DNA from: a virus
DNA length: 42,212 bases
IMG/VR virus record: IMGVR_UViG_3300037847_004997
Span: 1-42,212 of that record
Strand: one strand, 5' to 3'
This document shows, piece by piece, positions 6,250-16,200 of the stretch. The notes under the pieces are model-generated. The model saw only the letters and a program-made list of their open reading frames with translations, was not told where the DNA came from and did not search any database. The position numbers and the translations under genes are program-made. Position 1 is the first letter of the stretch; each line of letters starts with the position of its first letter.

Positions 6250-6643
6250 CTTAATTAGAAATAGCAAAGAGGTAAGAAAAACAATAGATTTTACAGGTGT
6301 GCAAAATGGATTGATGCACCCAAGTGATATTGATGCTGTTCTTGAGTTTGATAACGACATTCTAATTTTAATGGAAGTTAAAAAACAAGGCATCGAGATT
6401 CCTGTTGGACAGAAACTATTACTTGAGCGTATTTCACAATCATGGCATACCCCACGAAGCGTGGTGTTAAAAGTAGAATATCTAAATATATTTAAAGACG
6501 ATGAAGACGTTCCTTTAGACCAATGCTATGTCACAGAGTTTTATTTTAATAAAAAATGGCGAGATACTAAAAAACCTGTGAATTTGGTTATGGCTCTAAA
6601 TGTATTAGGGAAAAAATGGAAGAATGAAAAATGTAAATTCTGA
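6242..6643 (+). CDS. PD-(D/E)XK-type nuclease/resolvase-like protein
   Basis: A 133-residue protein with the pattern MHPSDIDAVLEF (25-36) followed by LILMEVKKQG (41-50). This gives Asp31, then Glu45-x-Lys47, and Gln57 in VGQKLLLERI: the D...E-x-K...Q active site of small Holliday-junction-resolvase-like nucleases. I chose the TTG start at 6242, which overlaps the previous gene by 8 bases, because the residues before the first internal ATG (at 6314) look like part of the fold (RNSKEVRKTIDFTGVQNG). It could trim or resolve recombination intermediates. No close named family is certain. Confidence 0.55.
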   Translation: MNSLIRNSKEVRKTIDFTGVQNGLMHPSDIDAVLEFDNDILILMEVKKQGIEIPVGQKLLLERISQSWHTPRSVVLKVEYLNIFKDDEDVPLDQCYVTEFYFNKKWRDTKKPVNLVMALNVLGKKWKNEKCKF

Positions 6644-6866
6644 ATTAGGATTCATACATATTAGTATGGGAATATGCTTTAAACACAATATTAAAGTATA
6701 TCCAATAATATTTAATAGAAAGTATTTAAAGATTGAAATAGATAACAACGGTATAAAAAAACAAGGCACAAAAACATATGACCCAAAAACAGAACAAAAA
6801 GAATTACAACAAAAAATTGCAGAACTTTACAGATTGCTGGCAGAGAGAATACAGCCAGCAAAGTAG
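6624..6866 (+). CDS. Hypothetical protein, 80 aa
   Basis: An 80-residue unknown. The first half is hydrophobic/beta-like (IHISMGICFKHNIKVYPIIF). The C-terminal third is a charged helix ending ELYRLLAERIQPAK. It begins 20 bases inside the preceding nuclease gene; an alternative ATG at 6666 (MGICFKHN) would avoid the overlap. The next gene begins 7 bases after its stop. No domain recognised. Confidence 0.55.
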   Translation: MKNVNSELGFIHISMGICFKHNIKVYPIIFNRKYLKIEIDNNGIKKQGTKTYDPKTEQKELQQKIAELYRLLAERIQPAK

Positions 6867-6873
6867 AGTTTAC

Positions 6874-7170
6874 ATGCTTGATGAAAAACATCTTCAATAT
6901 TTGTTTTACACTTTTGTTGAAATGAATGATGAAGAGTTCATCGAAAATATTGAAGAGATTTTACACTTTGCTGTGTATGTGGTTTATCTAAAAGATATTC
7001 CTACTAAAGAAGTCATGTGTGATGAGGGCCTGATACATGAGCTTGTACATCTACTCAAAAAAAGTACCAGAAACGAGGTTGATTTAGATAAATTAAGAGA
7101 TAATTTCAACAAATTGTTGATTATTCCAAAAAAATTCGTTACTTTACAAAAAAAACAAGGAAATGGCTAA
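6874..7170 (+). CDS. Hypothetical acidic protein, 98 aa
   Basis: A 98-residue acidic, helical protein of unknown function. I place the start at the ATG at 6874 (MLDEKHLQYLF...), 7 bases after the previous stop. A longer frame from 6778 would overlap the previous gene by 89 bases and add a Lys/Gln-rich stretch that looks like out-of-frame reading of that gene. Its stop overlaps the next ATG by 8 bases. No signal peptide, membrane segment or catalytic motif is visible. Confidence 0.6.
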   Translation: MLDEKHLQYLFYTFVEMNDEEFIENIEEILHFAVYVVYLKDIPTKEVMCDEGLIHELVHLLKKSTRNEVDLDKLRDNFNKLLIIPKKFVTLQKKQGNG

Positions 7171-7570
7171 CATTTCTAAACAACCAAAAAAAGAAACGAT
7201 ACTTGATTTAGTAGCTGAATTCAATTCGGCTTTCGGAATTAAGACATCTAAAAAACCTACGCTAGCAACTAGCGAAGATTATAAATTAAAATTCAATTTA
7301 CTCAAAGAAGAGCTTGATGAATACCTTCAAGCTTGTGAAGATGAAAACTTGGTTGAAGTGTCTGACGCTATTATAGATATGTTTTATGTATTATCTGGAA
7401 TAGCTTTATTACATGGAATACAAAACAGGGTTCCTGATATGTTTCTAGAAGTTCACAACTCTAACATGAGTAAACTTGAAAACGGAAAAATATTAAAAAG
7501 AGCTGATGGTAAAATTATCAAAGGTTCTGAATATTTTAAACCTAACCTTAAAAAATTTATAGATGGATGA
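7163..7570 (+). CDS. MazG-like nucleotide pyrophosphohydrolase (PRA-PH fold)
   Basis: A 135-residue all-helical NTP pyrophosphohydrolase of the MazG/PRA-PH superfamily. The metal-binding set E-E-x-x-E...E-x-x-D is visible as Glu49, Glu50 and Glu53 in KEELDEY, then Glu65, Asp68 and Asp72 in VEVSDAIIDMFYVL. The C-terminal part (from about 95: HNSNMSKLENGKILKRADGK) matches the phage subgroup, in which an N-S-N-x-S-K motif follows the helices. Known members hydrolyse nucleoside triphosphates to monophosphates; phage copies may adjust nucleotide pools or signal nucleotides. It is linked to its neighbours by 8-base overlaps on both sides. Confidence 0.8.
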   Translation: MANISKQPKKETILDLVAEFNSAFGIKTSKKPTLATSEDYKLKFNLLKEELDEYLQACEDENLVEVSDAIIDMFYVLSGIALLHGIQNRVPDMFLEVHNSNMSKLENGKILKRADGKIIKGSEYFKPNLKKFIDG

Positions 7571-7799
7571 AAATCTAGAAAGGTTGATAGAGAAAGTTTT
7601 AGGTTATAAAACATGGAGTGATAAAAAGAAGATAGACACTCTTCTGGAATATGACTGTAACATGTACACTAATCTAGGAATAGACTCTACAAAAACACAA
7701 GTTGAAAACGTAAAAAGAAACTCAAGGGCAATATATAGGGCTATATCTAAAGTTAATCCAAAGGTAGGTAAAGACTTCCTTTGGCATATGGATAAGTAA
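7563..7799 (+). CDS. Hypothetical protein, 78 aa
   Basis: Unknown 78-residue protein, mostly helical, mixed charge, with one Cys and several Trp/Tyr. It overlaps the MazG-like gene by 8 bases and ends one base before the next start. It lacks any motif I know. Its place between the pyrophosphohydrolase and phosphoesterase genes suggests nucleotide or DNA metabolism, by context only. Confidence 0.6.
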   Translation: MDENLERLIEKVLGYKTWSDKKKIDTLLEYDCNMYTNLGIDSTKTQVENVKRNSRAIYRAISKVNPKVGKDFLWHMDK

Positions 7800-7800
7800 A

Positions 7801-7971
7801 ATGCCTATAGTAGCCAGAGAACGATATATTCTTACGACGTTTAATCAAATGCACGAAAAATTAAACAATGCGTTTGAGGAGATATCTGACGGCGACTTTG
7901 AAGATTGCAAACAAACAATTAACTCTTTAATACACGATTTAAGAGATGTAAAAAAATCAATGGACCAATGA
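7801..7971 (+). CDS. Very small hypothetical protein, 56 aa
   Basis: A 56-codon gene that starts one base after the previous stop and ends in an ATGA overlap (7968-7971) with the phosphoesterase gene. It fills the gap exactly. The product (MPIVARERYILTTFNQ...) looks like a short helical hairpin: helix, then an acidic turn with EEISDGDFEDC, then a second helix LIHDLRDVKKSMDQ. It may be a small coiled-coil or adaptor protein. No family recognised. Confidence 0.65.
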   Translation: MPIVARERYILTTFNQMHEKLNNAFEEISDGDFEDCKQTINSLIHDLRDVKKSMDQ

Positions 7972-9065
7972 AAAAAGTTTGCTGGATTACACCAGACGAG
8001 GCGAGAGCTTTATCACTGCCCCCAAAACAACCTGAAAAAAACAGAAGGAAGTTCAGGGCTACTCTCGACTTTTTTCAACAACAAGAGTTAAGGAAAATAA
8101 AACATAAAGGAGTTTATGAATATTGCAAAGCAAGAGGCATAGACTTCGATAATGTAAGACAGTACTGGGACAAAACAAAAGAGTACTCGGTACAAGTAAG
8201 ACCAGAAACTGTATCATATACAGATATATCTAAACAAATTATATCTGAAATGAACAAACATTCTCCGTCTTACGAGAAAATAAAAAGAGTTAAATCTAAA
8301 AACCCACACCTGTTGGTTATAGACCCTGCAGATGTACACATAGGAAAACTTGCAACAAGTTTTGAAACAGGTGAAGACTACAATCAAGAGATAGCAGTTC
8401 AAAGGGTTAGAGAAGGTGTAAAAGGGATACTTAATAAATCTTCTGGATTTAACATAGAAAAAATATTATTGATTATAGGTAACGACATATTACATATTGA
8501 TTCTCCAAAGAGAACAACCACATCTGGAACACCACAGGATACAGATGGTATGTGGTATGAAAACTTTTTAAAAGCTAAAAAATTATACGTAGAAATTATA
8601 GAAAAGTTAATTGGGCTGTCTGACGTGCATGTAGTGTATAATCCATCCAACCATGATTATACAAACGGATTCTTTCTGGCTGATGTAATTAAAAGCTGGT
8701 TTAGAAAATGCGCAAATGTTACATTTGATACAAGCATATCACATAGAAAATATTTCAAATACGGAAAAAATCTTATAGGAAGTACACATGGTGATGGAGC
8801 AAAAATACAAGACTTGCCACTGCTTATGGCTGTTGAATCAGCTAAGTCCTGGCATGATACAAAGCACAGGTATTTTTACACACACCATGTGCACCATAAA
8901 ACATCGAAAGATTTTCAAGGAATTACTGTTGAGTCCTTGAGAAGCCCCAGTGCTGCTGATTCATGGCATCACAGGAATGGATATCAACACAACCCCAAAG
9001 CAATAGAAGGATTTTTACATCATCCTGAATTTGGGCAAGTAGCACGTTTAACTCATATATTTTAA
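7968..9065 (+). CDS. Calcineurin-like metallophosphoesterase
   Basis: A 365-residue protein. The first ~110 residues are basic and helical, possibly DNA-binding. They are followed by a metallophosphoesterase domain with its metal ligands in order: DVH (122-124), GND (171-173), NHD (228-230), THGD (273-276) and HHVHH (306-310). The set matches the D-x-H, G-N-D, N-H-[ED], G-H, G-H-x-H pattern shared by Mre11/SbcD nucleases and phosphodiesterases. A DNA end- or hairpin-processing nuclease is the likeliest role given the recombination and nuclease genes nearby; a nucleotide phosphatase is the alternative. It starts in an ATGA overlap. Confidence 0.8.
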   Translation: MKKVCWITPDEARALSLPPKQPEKNRRKFRATLDFFQQQELRKIKHKGVYEYCKARGIDFDNVRQYWDKTKEYSVQVRPETVSYTDISKQIISEMNKHSPSYEKIKRVKSKNPHLLVIDPADVHIGKLATSFETGEDYNQEIAVQRVREGVKGILNKSSGFNIEKILLIIGNDILHIDSPKRTTTSGTPQDTDGMWYENFLKAKKLYVEIIEKLIGLSDVHVVYNPSNHDYTNGFFLADVIKSWFRKCANVTFDTSISHRKYFKYGKNLIGSTHGDGAKIQDLPLLMAVESAKSWHDTKHRYFYTHHVHHKTSKDFQGITVESLRSPSAADSWHHRNGYQHNPKAIEGFLHHPEFGQVARLTHIF

Positions 9066-9067
9066 TT

Positions 9068-9244
9068 ATGTACGATTGGTCACAACTTTCTTTTACCATT
9101 AGATGGCCTCACCAAGGGATTATGGTTGGCTATGAATTCTATGAACCTACTCACGAAGAAAACTATATAACAATAAAAGCACACTTGTTTTTTTTGACAG
9201 TCAATTATGAATTTGGTTATGGAGAATCTCCATACGATGAATAA
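9068..9244 (+). CDS. Very small hypothetical protein, 58 aa
   Basis: A 58-codon gene starting 2 bases after the phosphoesterase stop. The product (MYDWSQLSFTIRWPHQG...) is aromatic-rich, with alternating patterns suggesting a small beta sheet, and ends in an acidic YGESPYDE tail. It is the last gene before a strong terminator, so it would close the long early transcript. Function unknown. Confidence 0.6.
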   Translation: MYDWSQLSFTIRWPHQGIMVGYEFYEPTHEENYITIKAHLFFLTVNYEFGYGESPYDE

Positions 9245-9251
9245 AAATTTG

Positions 9252-9259
9252 TATATTTG
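9252..9259 (+). promoter_or_regulatory. TAnnTTTG box, possible promoter
   Basis: TATATTTG at 9252-9259 fits the flavobacterial -7 consensus TAnnTTTG and lies in the 100-base gap between the 58-aa gene and the 153-aa gene. No TTG is found at the usual upstream distance, and a terminator lies between this box and the next gene, so it may be non-functional or give a short transcript. A second TATATTTG at 9335-9342 is too close to the ATG at 9346 for an ordinary leader. Confidence 0.25.
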
Positions 9260-9308
9260 TATATAGCGATATATTCTTATGTATCCCTGTCTTGTTTTCA
9301 TCGAAAGG

Positions 9309-9335
9309 CCCTCATATCCCATGAGGGTTTTTTTT
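9309..9335 (+). terminator. Rho-independent terminator
   Basis: CCCTCAT (9309-9315) pairs perfectly with ATGAGGG (9321-9327) around a 5-base ATCCC loop, and eight T follow (9328-9335). This is a textbook intrinsic terminator on the + strand. It closes the early transcript after the 58-aa gene. The last two + strand genes (9346-10255) therefore need read-through or their own promoter. Confidence 0.9.
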
Positions 9336-9345
9336 ATATTTGTGT

Positions 9346-9807
9346 ATGGAGTTTCCCTTCGATAAATTGTTTATTAATAAAGAAGCCACAGATGATGAAA
9401 TCGTTGTGATAAGACAAATATTGAGGAGCATTGATGTACCAAAATATTTAATCAACAACTTTTTGTATTTGCATATTGGTGAAGATGGTACTATTGAGTT
9501 ACTTTCATTTGACAATAATTATGTGTATATTGCTTCAAAAGAATTACAGGTAACAAATAAAATGGCTGTGCAATACTTGAAGGACAGAGATAAAATCGAC
9601 CAAGAGGTAAACAAGTTGCTATACTGGGCAGGATTAAATAACATTAAAAAGTATGTTCCTGTTATTTCTGAAGAAACTTTAGAAACAGGTACTTCTAAAA
9701 AATACGCCAACTTTAATGTGTACGCTAACTCTATTGAAAACGCTACTCTTGTGGCAACTTTAATGAGCAACAAAGATTACTTGTACATGGAAGATGTAGA
9801 TGCGTAG
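9346..9807 (+). CDS. Hypothetical protein, 153 aa
   Basis: Unknown protein of 153 residues, acidic, with a helical first half and no recognised motif. I start it at the ATG at 9346 (MEFPFDKLFINKEA). An upstream TTG at 9340 adds only two residues and lies in a TAnnTTTG box. It follows the strong terminator by 10 bases and overlaps the next gene by 8 bases, so these two genes form a separate pair at the end of the + arm. No signal peptide or membrane segment. Confidence 0.65.
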   Translation: MEFPFDKLFINKEATDDEIVVIRQILRSIDVPKYLINNFLYLHIGEDGTIELLSFDNNYVYIASKELQVTNKMAVQYLKDRDKIDQEVNKLLYWAGLNNIKKYVPVISEETLETGTSKKYANFNVYANSIENATLVATLMSNKDYLYMEDVDA

Positions 9808-10255
9808 ATATTCAAAAAAAAAGAGACAGATAACTAGGTTTAAAAAAACCAAAGTTGATGGCATTGAGTTTCAGTCCAAACTTGAATCTCACATGTACTT
9901 ATTACTGAAAGCTCACAAAATAGATTCTGGCTACGAATCAACAAAGTTCACAATCATTGACGGATTCATGGCTGATTTTAGTAGCTATGAAAAAACCCCA
10001 ACTAAAAAATTCTTACACGACAGAGGACATAAAAAGATTTTACCCATAACATATACGCCTGATTTTGTCGATACACAAAACCCTCCTCGTTACATAATAG
10101 AATGTAAAGGAAATCCAAACGAAAGGTTTCCTTTGGTCTGGAAGCTATTTAAACGCTATATAAACCTAAATGATTGGAGAACAGACCTATTTGTACCAAG
10201 AAATCAAAAAGATTGCTTAGAAGTCATTAAAATAATAAAAGAAAAATATTATTAA
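9800..10255 (+). CDS. DUF1064-like PD-(D/E)XK endonuclease
   Basis: A 151-residue nuclease-like protein. VDGIEFQSKLESHMYLLL (19-36, Glu29) matches the opening D-G-x-x-F-x-S-x-x-E of DUF1064-type phage proteins. TYTPDFV (84-90, Asp88), IIECKG (99-104, Glu101 and Lys103) and WKLFKRY (114-120) supply the D...E-x-K...K active site. Proteins of this kind are considered Holliday-junction resolvase-like endonucleases that clear branched DNA before packaging. It is the last + strand gene; its stop codon abuts the stop of the convergent 2209-aa gene with no spacing. Confidence 0.65.
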   Translation: MRRYSKKKRQITRFKKTKVDGIEFQSKLESHMYLLLKAHKIDSGYESTKFTIIDGFMADFSSYEKTPTKKFLHDRGHKKILPITYTPDFVDTQNPPRYIIECKGNPNERFPLVWKLFKRYINLNDWRTDLFVPRNQKDCLEVIKIIKEKYY

Positions 10256-13200
10256 TTATTTTTTTGGTCTAGGGTCGTTTCCAGTTAGCCTGATGTATTC
10301 TAAATCTGGTTTACTACTCAAAAAGTATTTATCAATATTTCTTTCAAGTATATCTGCATATCTGTCTATGTCAGCTCTGGGTCCTGGAGCAATCACCGCC
10401 AAAATTCTAAGCTTATAAAGAAGTTGTGTTGCTTTTTGTAAATCTTCTCTCATTGGCTCATTATGAGCTGTAACATAACCAATCTTATCAGGAAAAGCTC
10501 CACCTGATTTTGTTAAGTACCCATCCTTTAATTGACCTGCTCTTCTTATACCATCAATAGACTCAATTGCAATACCGTAATACCCTGCGTTTTTTGAAAT
10601 CATATTAATAACACCGTCAGTGGTTCCGCTTTTTTTCAGGTCTGCAGAAATAAACTCACTTATATCAGTTCCAAGACCTTCATTAAGCTCTCTAATTATT
10701 AAATCTTCAAAAATATCAGGAATAGGTGCAGGTTGTAGTGTTGATATTAAATCTTTAGCAGTTGACTCAATAACACTATAAAGTTTTTTTGCGCTAAACT
10801 TATTTTCATATTCAAGCTCGTATTTACTTATAGCATTTCCAAAGGCATCCTGCGCTGTATACATGTTTTGAAAACCTATAAGTTGATTATACGCCTCTAA
10901 TGATTCAGCTCCTGGTATTCCTTCTGGAAAATTAGTAGGGTCAAAGTTTTCTGCTGCTTCTATTATAGGTAGTCCTAAGCCATATCTATTTTCTCCTAAA
11001 AACCTTGTTACCCCACCCCACTCTTCAATATCATCATCATCAATACCCATCAAAAGACCATAAACGCCAACCAGTCCTGTGGCATACGCAACATTACCTA
11101 AATTTTTTATACCACCATAAGTAATAATTTCAGCAGCTTTACCTCTAAGCCTTGCTGCAGCCATTTCTTTTTGGTCTAACGGCATATCAGGGTCTAGTAA
11201 AATACTATACGCATTAATTGCATCTTGTTTTGCGTTTATTATAAATCTATGAAAAGGAAATAAAACTTTAGTTAATACTACGTTTTTGTCAATCATTGTT
11301 CCTGAATTTCTATTCATATACACTCCAGCCTCTCCTGATTTTGAAGTTTGTCTCATTGTTTCAGAAACTCTAGCGTCTGCATGATTGATTGCGTCTATGT
11401 TTGGATTTGCATTTTGTTTTTGCCACCAAGCATCTAAATCAGAGATGTCTTCTCCTTTAGATAGCATGTAGTCTAAATAGTGAGCTTCAAAAGCAGTGTT
11501 TGCAGCTGCAGCATCAGCATTTGCTAAAAATAAATCTAATGCTGTTTCATTGGAACTAGCAAGAAGATTTACAAACTTATCAAAAGCCATATCTCCAGCC
11601 TTCAAAACATTTTTAAATACTTTTTGTACTTTGCTATCATTAGGGTCTAAATTAAAAGCTGTTAAATAATATGACGGACTGTAGTTTTTAGTTAAATCTA
11701 AAGATAACTCTGACCTTTTTGCGTTTCTCAATCCAGTTCTTGATTTCATATATATATTTGACAACCTACCATTATTGCTGTTAAGTCCTAGTTTGTCTAA
11801 AACCATAGCGCCAAAATTGCTCGATAAATTTCCATTATTATATCCAGCTGTGAATGTAATAAACTGTGCGCTTCTTTGTCTAAGATAATTTCTTGCTCTA
11901 TCATTTCTAATCAAAGGTGATGTACCAGCTAATGCACTTGCAAACTGACTAATTGGCTGTGTAAATCTTGTAAGAGCTACAGCACCAACAGTACCATACA
12001 TAAGGTTTCCTAGTTTTGGAAGTTTTGCTCCTTTCGACGATGTAATATCTATAGATGTTCGATTGAAGTCTCTAACTTGCTCTTCAAAATAATTAAGTCT
12101 GTTTTGAAGACCAATCATCAACATGTCTTTTACCTGACCATCTTCAAAAAGATTACCAAACTCTTCGCTTTTAGAAACCATATCCAAAATTAAAAAGTTA
12201 TTATAAGCTTTTGAATCCATCATTACTCCAGAGTATGCATTGTATGCATTATCAAAATACATTCCTAAATCCAACCTTAGTTCATCACTTAAATTTTCTG
12301 GCCTTGTAACATCTTTTAAATTATTAGCATTGACTTGACCTTCTAATTTACTTACACCTAAATAATCATTTTTAACTATACCTCTTTCGTTTCTTAAAAA
12401 TCCTGGAGTATATGTTCCTCTAGAATAGAAAAATTGATTTTCATTATTACCTTTATAATCAGACATTCTTCTTTTGGTGTCATCAAATGTTCCATCGAAT
12501 CTACCTGCTATTCTATCAATAGCATTTAAGTTAAATGGCAATGCGTTTTTAGCAACGTCAGCAAAAGAATTTGCTTGGTATAATTCTAATCTATTTACTA
12601 TTGTACTTAACGTGTTGAATTTTGCTAAATACTCATCTTTTTTAACGCTGAATTGACCCTTAATACTTTCATAATCTTTTCTTGCTAAATCAAGTTCTTG
12701 TAGTATTAAGTTTTTTGCTCTAATAAATTCTAAGTCTACACCATTAATATCTAATTCACCACTTTCTCTTTTTAACATATGCAGTAAATACATTTCATAT
12801 GAGTTTTCAAGACTATTTGGATTACCCATATCTTTATATCTATGCTTCCACTTGCTTCTATGCTTATTATCTTTTGCCCAAGCTTTATAATCTTGAATCC
12901 ATGAGGCTTTATCCTGTTTTTTATGCAGACCACCTAATTGTTCGGCCTCTGCAGACAACCTTAATCCTTCTCTTACTACATCAGCTAAAGGACCTCTAAT
13001 GTTTTCGTCTTTAATTATGGTGTTTAAAAGCTGGTCTAAAGTGTATGATTCTTGACTTGCGTATAAATAATTTGAAAAGTTGATTACTAAAGCAGCAAGG
13101 CTTTTACCCCCAACATTTATTTTTAATTTACTATCACCAGCTAACGCTGTAATTTTACCTATAATATCTTGAGCATCAAGCATTGCTTCTACCTTTCCAA

Positions 13201-16200
13201 ACTTAGGAACTCTTCCATCTTTGAGGTCATTAAAATATTCAATGAAAATATCAAACTGGTCTCCCATTCTGTTTTTGAGATTACCATCCTTGTTAAGGTT
13301 TTCTAATCTATTAAAAATAGATGCGTTTCTTTTATTGTTATCATCTTCTTGACTTATTGGTATAGGACCTTTAGTTTCATCTGGAGATTCTTGAAGAGGC
13401 AACTCTCCTATTGTCACTTGTCTCTGACGCGCTTGATTAATAGAACTATTTAAATCAAACTCATTTCTTTCTGAAGGCGAAACTACATTATATACAATAG
13501 GTTCAACACCAAAAGTTCCAAAAGAGTTGATATCATTAGCTTCTCTTTTGCCTTTTCTTATGTCTTCGAGGTAAAGCTCTCCTGCTCTTATCATCACCTC
13601 TTCGCTTTCATAATCAACTTTTACTTCAAAATTTTCAAGACCTTTTTCTTTTGCTTCATTGGTTTGTTCTTCCAATATTTGTTTTGCAGCCTTGTCTTTG
13701 TATTGATTTTGAACTACTTCTTCAGCAAAGTAAATACCAAGCTCTGATGGATATTTAGAAAGCATGTCATTTGTTTCTGCTCTTAATTTTTCCATCTCTG
13801 TTTCAGCTGCATCTCTTGCGCTAGGAGATGCGTCTTGATTGCTTCTTACATCATTCAAAGCAACCATTCTTTGAAAGTTTTTCATGAACAAAATTTTATC
13901 TCCGTCAGTCATTTCTAAAAGAAGTTCAGCTCTTCTTTGTTCATGCTTTCCTATTTGAAACTCTATATCTGACAATCCTGACAAAAGAGTTTGATACTCT
14001 AAACTATTTTGTAAATATTTTTCTTTGTCCTTAATTCTTTTGTCTTTAAGAACCCTTTCTTCAAACAATTTTATTTCGGCAGATTTTGTCATGTGGTCAA
14101 AGTGAATGTTTCCGCTTTGCCCATCTAAAACCTCTAAGTTTTGTAATATAATATTGTCTCCAGCTTTTCTTATTTTTGGATTTTGTAGCTGACGTATAGC
14201 TACACCACTTCCATAAGAACTTATTGTTGTAATAATACCAGTCTCTAACATTATTTTATTTAGCTCCTGTTGATTGTACTCTTTAACTCCAGAAACAACA
14301 TCAATCATATAATTATTAAATGCAATAAGACCTTCTTCTTTAAGTTCGTTTTTTAATAACTCTTTGTCTACCCCAAAAGTTCTATTCAGTGTTTTAATAA
14401 TACCATTGTTGAATGACTTTGTGTATTGAGTAACAAATTTGTTTAATTCAGTTTTGGACATTTTATCCATAGCTGTTTTGTTACCCATTAATCCTTTAAA
14501 GTATTTATATGTAAACAAAGAAGTAACAGCTACTTCCTGACCACTCTTAAGTAAAGAAAGCATTCTCTTTTCAGCTCCTGACATATCTAGTATAGCTTGT
14601 TCTTCTGGGGATATGTACTCGCCTCTTTTTTTCTTTTCTAATACTCCGTGTTTTAAATCATCATAATTTCTTAGTGACCCACCATATCCACTAACTCCCA
14701 CTGCAATCATTCCTAGTTTTGGGTTTAATACAAACAGTGCCGTAGTAGCTACACTACCTCCTACAGGTTCAGCAGTCTTGGCAAAAAATTCACCTACACT
14801 ACCTGAATCCATAATGTCTCCTTCAAACTGCGGAAGGTATCTGTCTTTTATATCTTTAAAAACTTCAGGATTTAAAGGGTTGACGTGTTCAAGACCTGGC
14901 AATCCGCCTAATCCATAAACTAAAACACTTGCTTGTTCTGGCTTTAATCCCATGCCGACTAATGAATCATATACAATATAGTTAGCATTAACAAGTATTT
15001 CTTGACCACCAAATACAACTGATTGAGCCCAGTTTTCTACATTTTCAATACCAGCTCCAATTGATTCACCTAAAGGGTAATCGAATCTAAAAGACTCTTG
15101 TTTAGCTACAAGACCTTTTGCTTGGTCTATATAATACCCTAGATTCCCATAGTCTTCTCCATTCCCAACTTCTAATGTTTGTCTTCCAGCTCTAACATCC
15201 ATAACGAAATCGTAATCATATATGTTGTTCAAAAGTTCTGCGTATGAAGATGCTCTACCGTTTATTTTGATGCCATCTGTAGGAACGTTAGCTTCATTGA
15301 ATCCCATTTTTTTAAACTCATTCATCAATTCAGGAGTAGCATTTTGAAATAGATTATATCTATTTGTTGCTCTCAAAAGATGGGTAATACTATTAGCAGC
15401 AGTTATTTTTTTTGCTTGCAAGTCTCGTCTTAAATGATTTATTTTTTGTTGTAAGTCACTTGTTGTTTTTATGTCAAAAATTTCATAATCTTTATCCAAT
15501 AACAACTGAAAGTCTCTATCATTTAAAGGTTGTACGTTCTTGCCTAGTTTTTGATTTATCTGTTCGTATAAATATTTTTTATCGCTGCCTGGTGATTCTC
15601 TAAACTGCTCAAATGCATTTAAATGAATTTCCATTTTGCTATAAAAATCATGCTCTCCATCCATATTGAGGGCATGCACCATAGCATTACTTAAATCTTC
15701 TTCATACTTACTTATATTGAAAGTTCCATTATCAAAATAATAATCTTGTGACCTGCCAAATAAAGAAGATAGAAAAATTGTATTGACGTCTTTTGGCTGT
15801 GTAAAATTAGCTGTTTGTCTTGCTATAAAGTCAGGTAGTCTATCCTCTGGTGTTAAAGAAAAGGTAGAAACTAAGTTCTCACTCATTACCTTCTCTCCTT
15901 TGATGAGTAAATCTTGAAACTCAACTAAAGCTTCTTTCATTAAAGTTTCTACTGGCTTGCTTTGTGGGTCTAAAGCATTTAACCCTGCCAGCCTTGATTG
16001 GTAGCTTGGTGTATAAAGTTGTAATTGAATTGGTTGACCCTCACCCTGCATAGATACCATTATTTGGTCTGAACCGATACCCATAGGTGTAGCCTTAATA
16101 CCATAAGCCTGAAACCTTTGGTTTATAACTTGTGCTGCTTCCTCTTCGCCCATTGATATAAACGAATTGTTTAATCCATAAACACTACGTCTAAAAAGCA

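Noticed and set aside
6778-6873. Longer N-terminus for the 98-aa gene
   Set aside because: It would overlap the 80-aa gene by 89 bases and translate its Gln/Lys-rich end out of frame. The ATG at 6874 lies just after the previous stop and gives a compact gene.
9312-9515. 67-aa - strand frame starting in the terminator region
   Set aside because: It is antisense to the 153-aa gene, which has a good start and an overlap with the next gene; all surrounding genes to the left are on the + strand.
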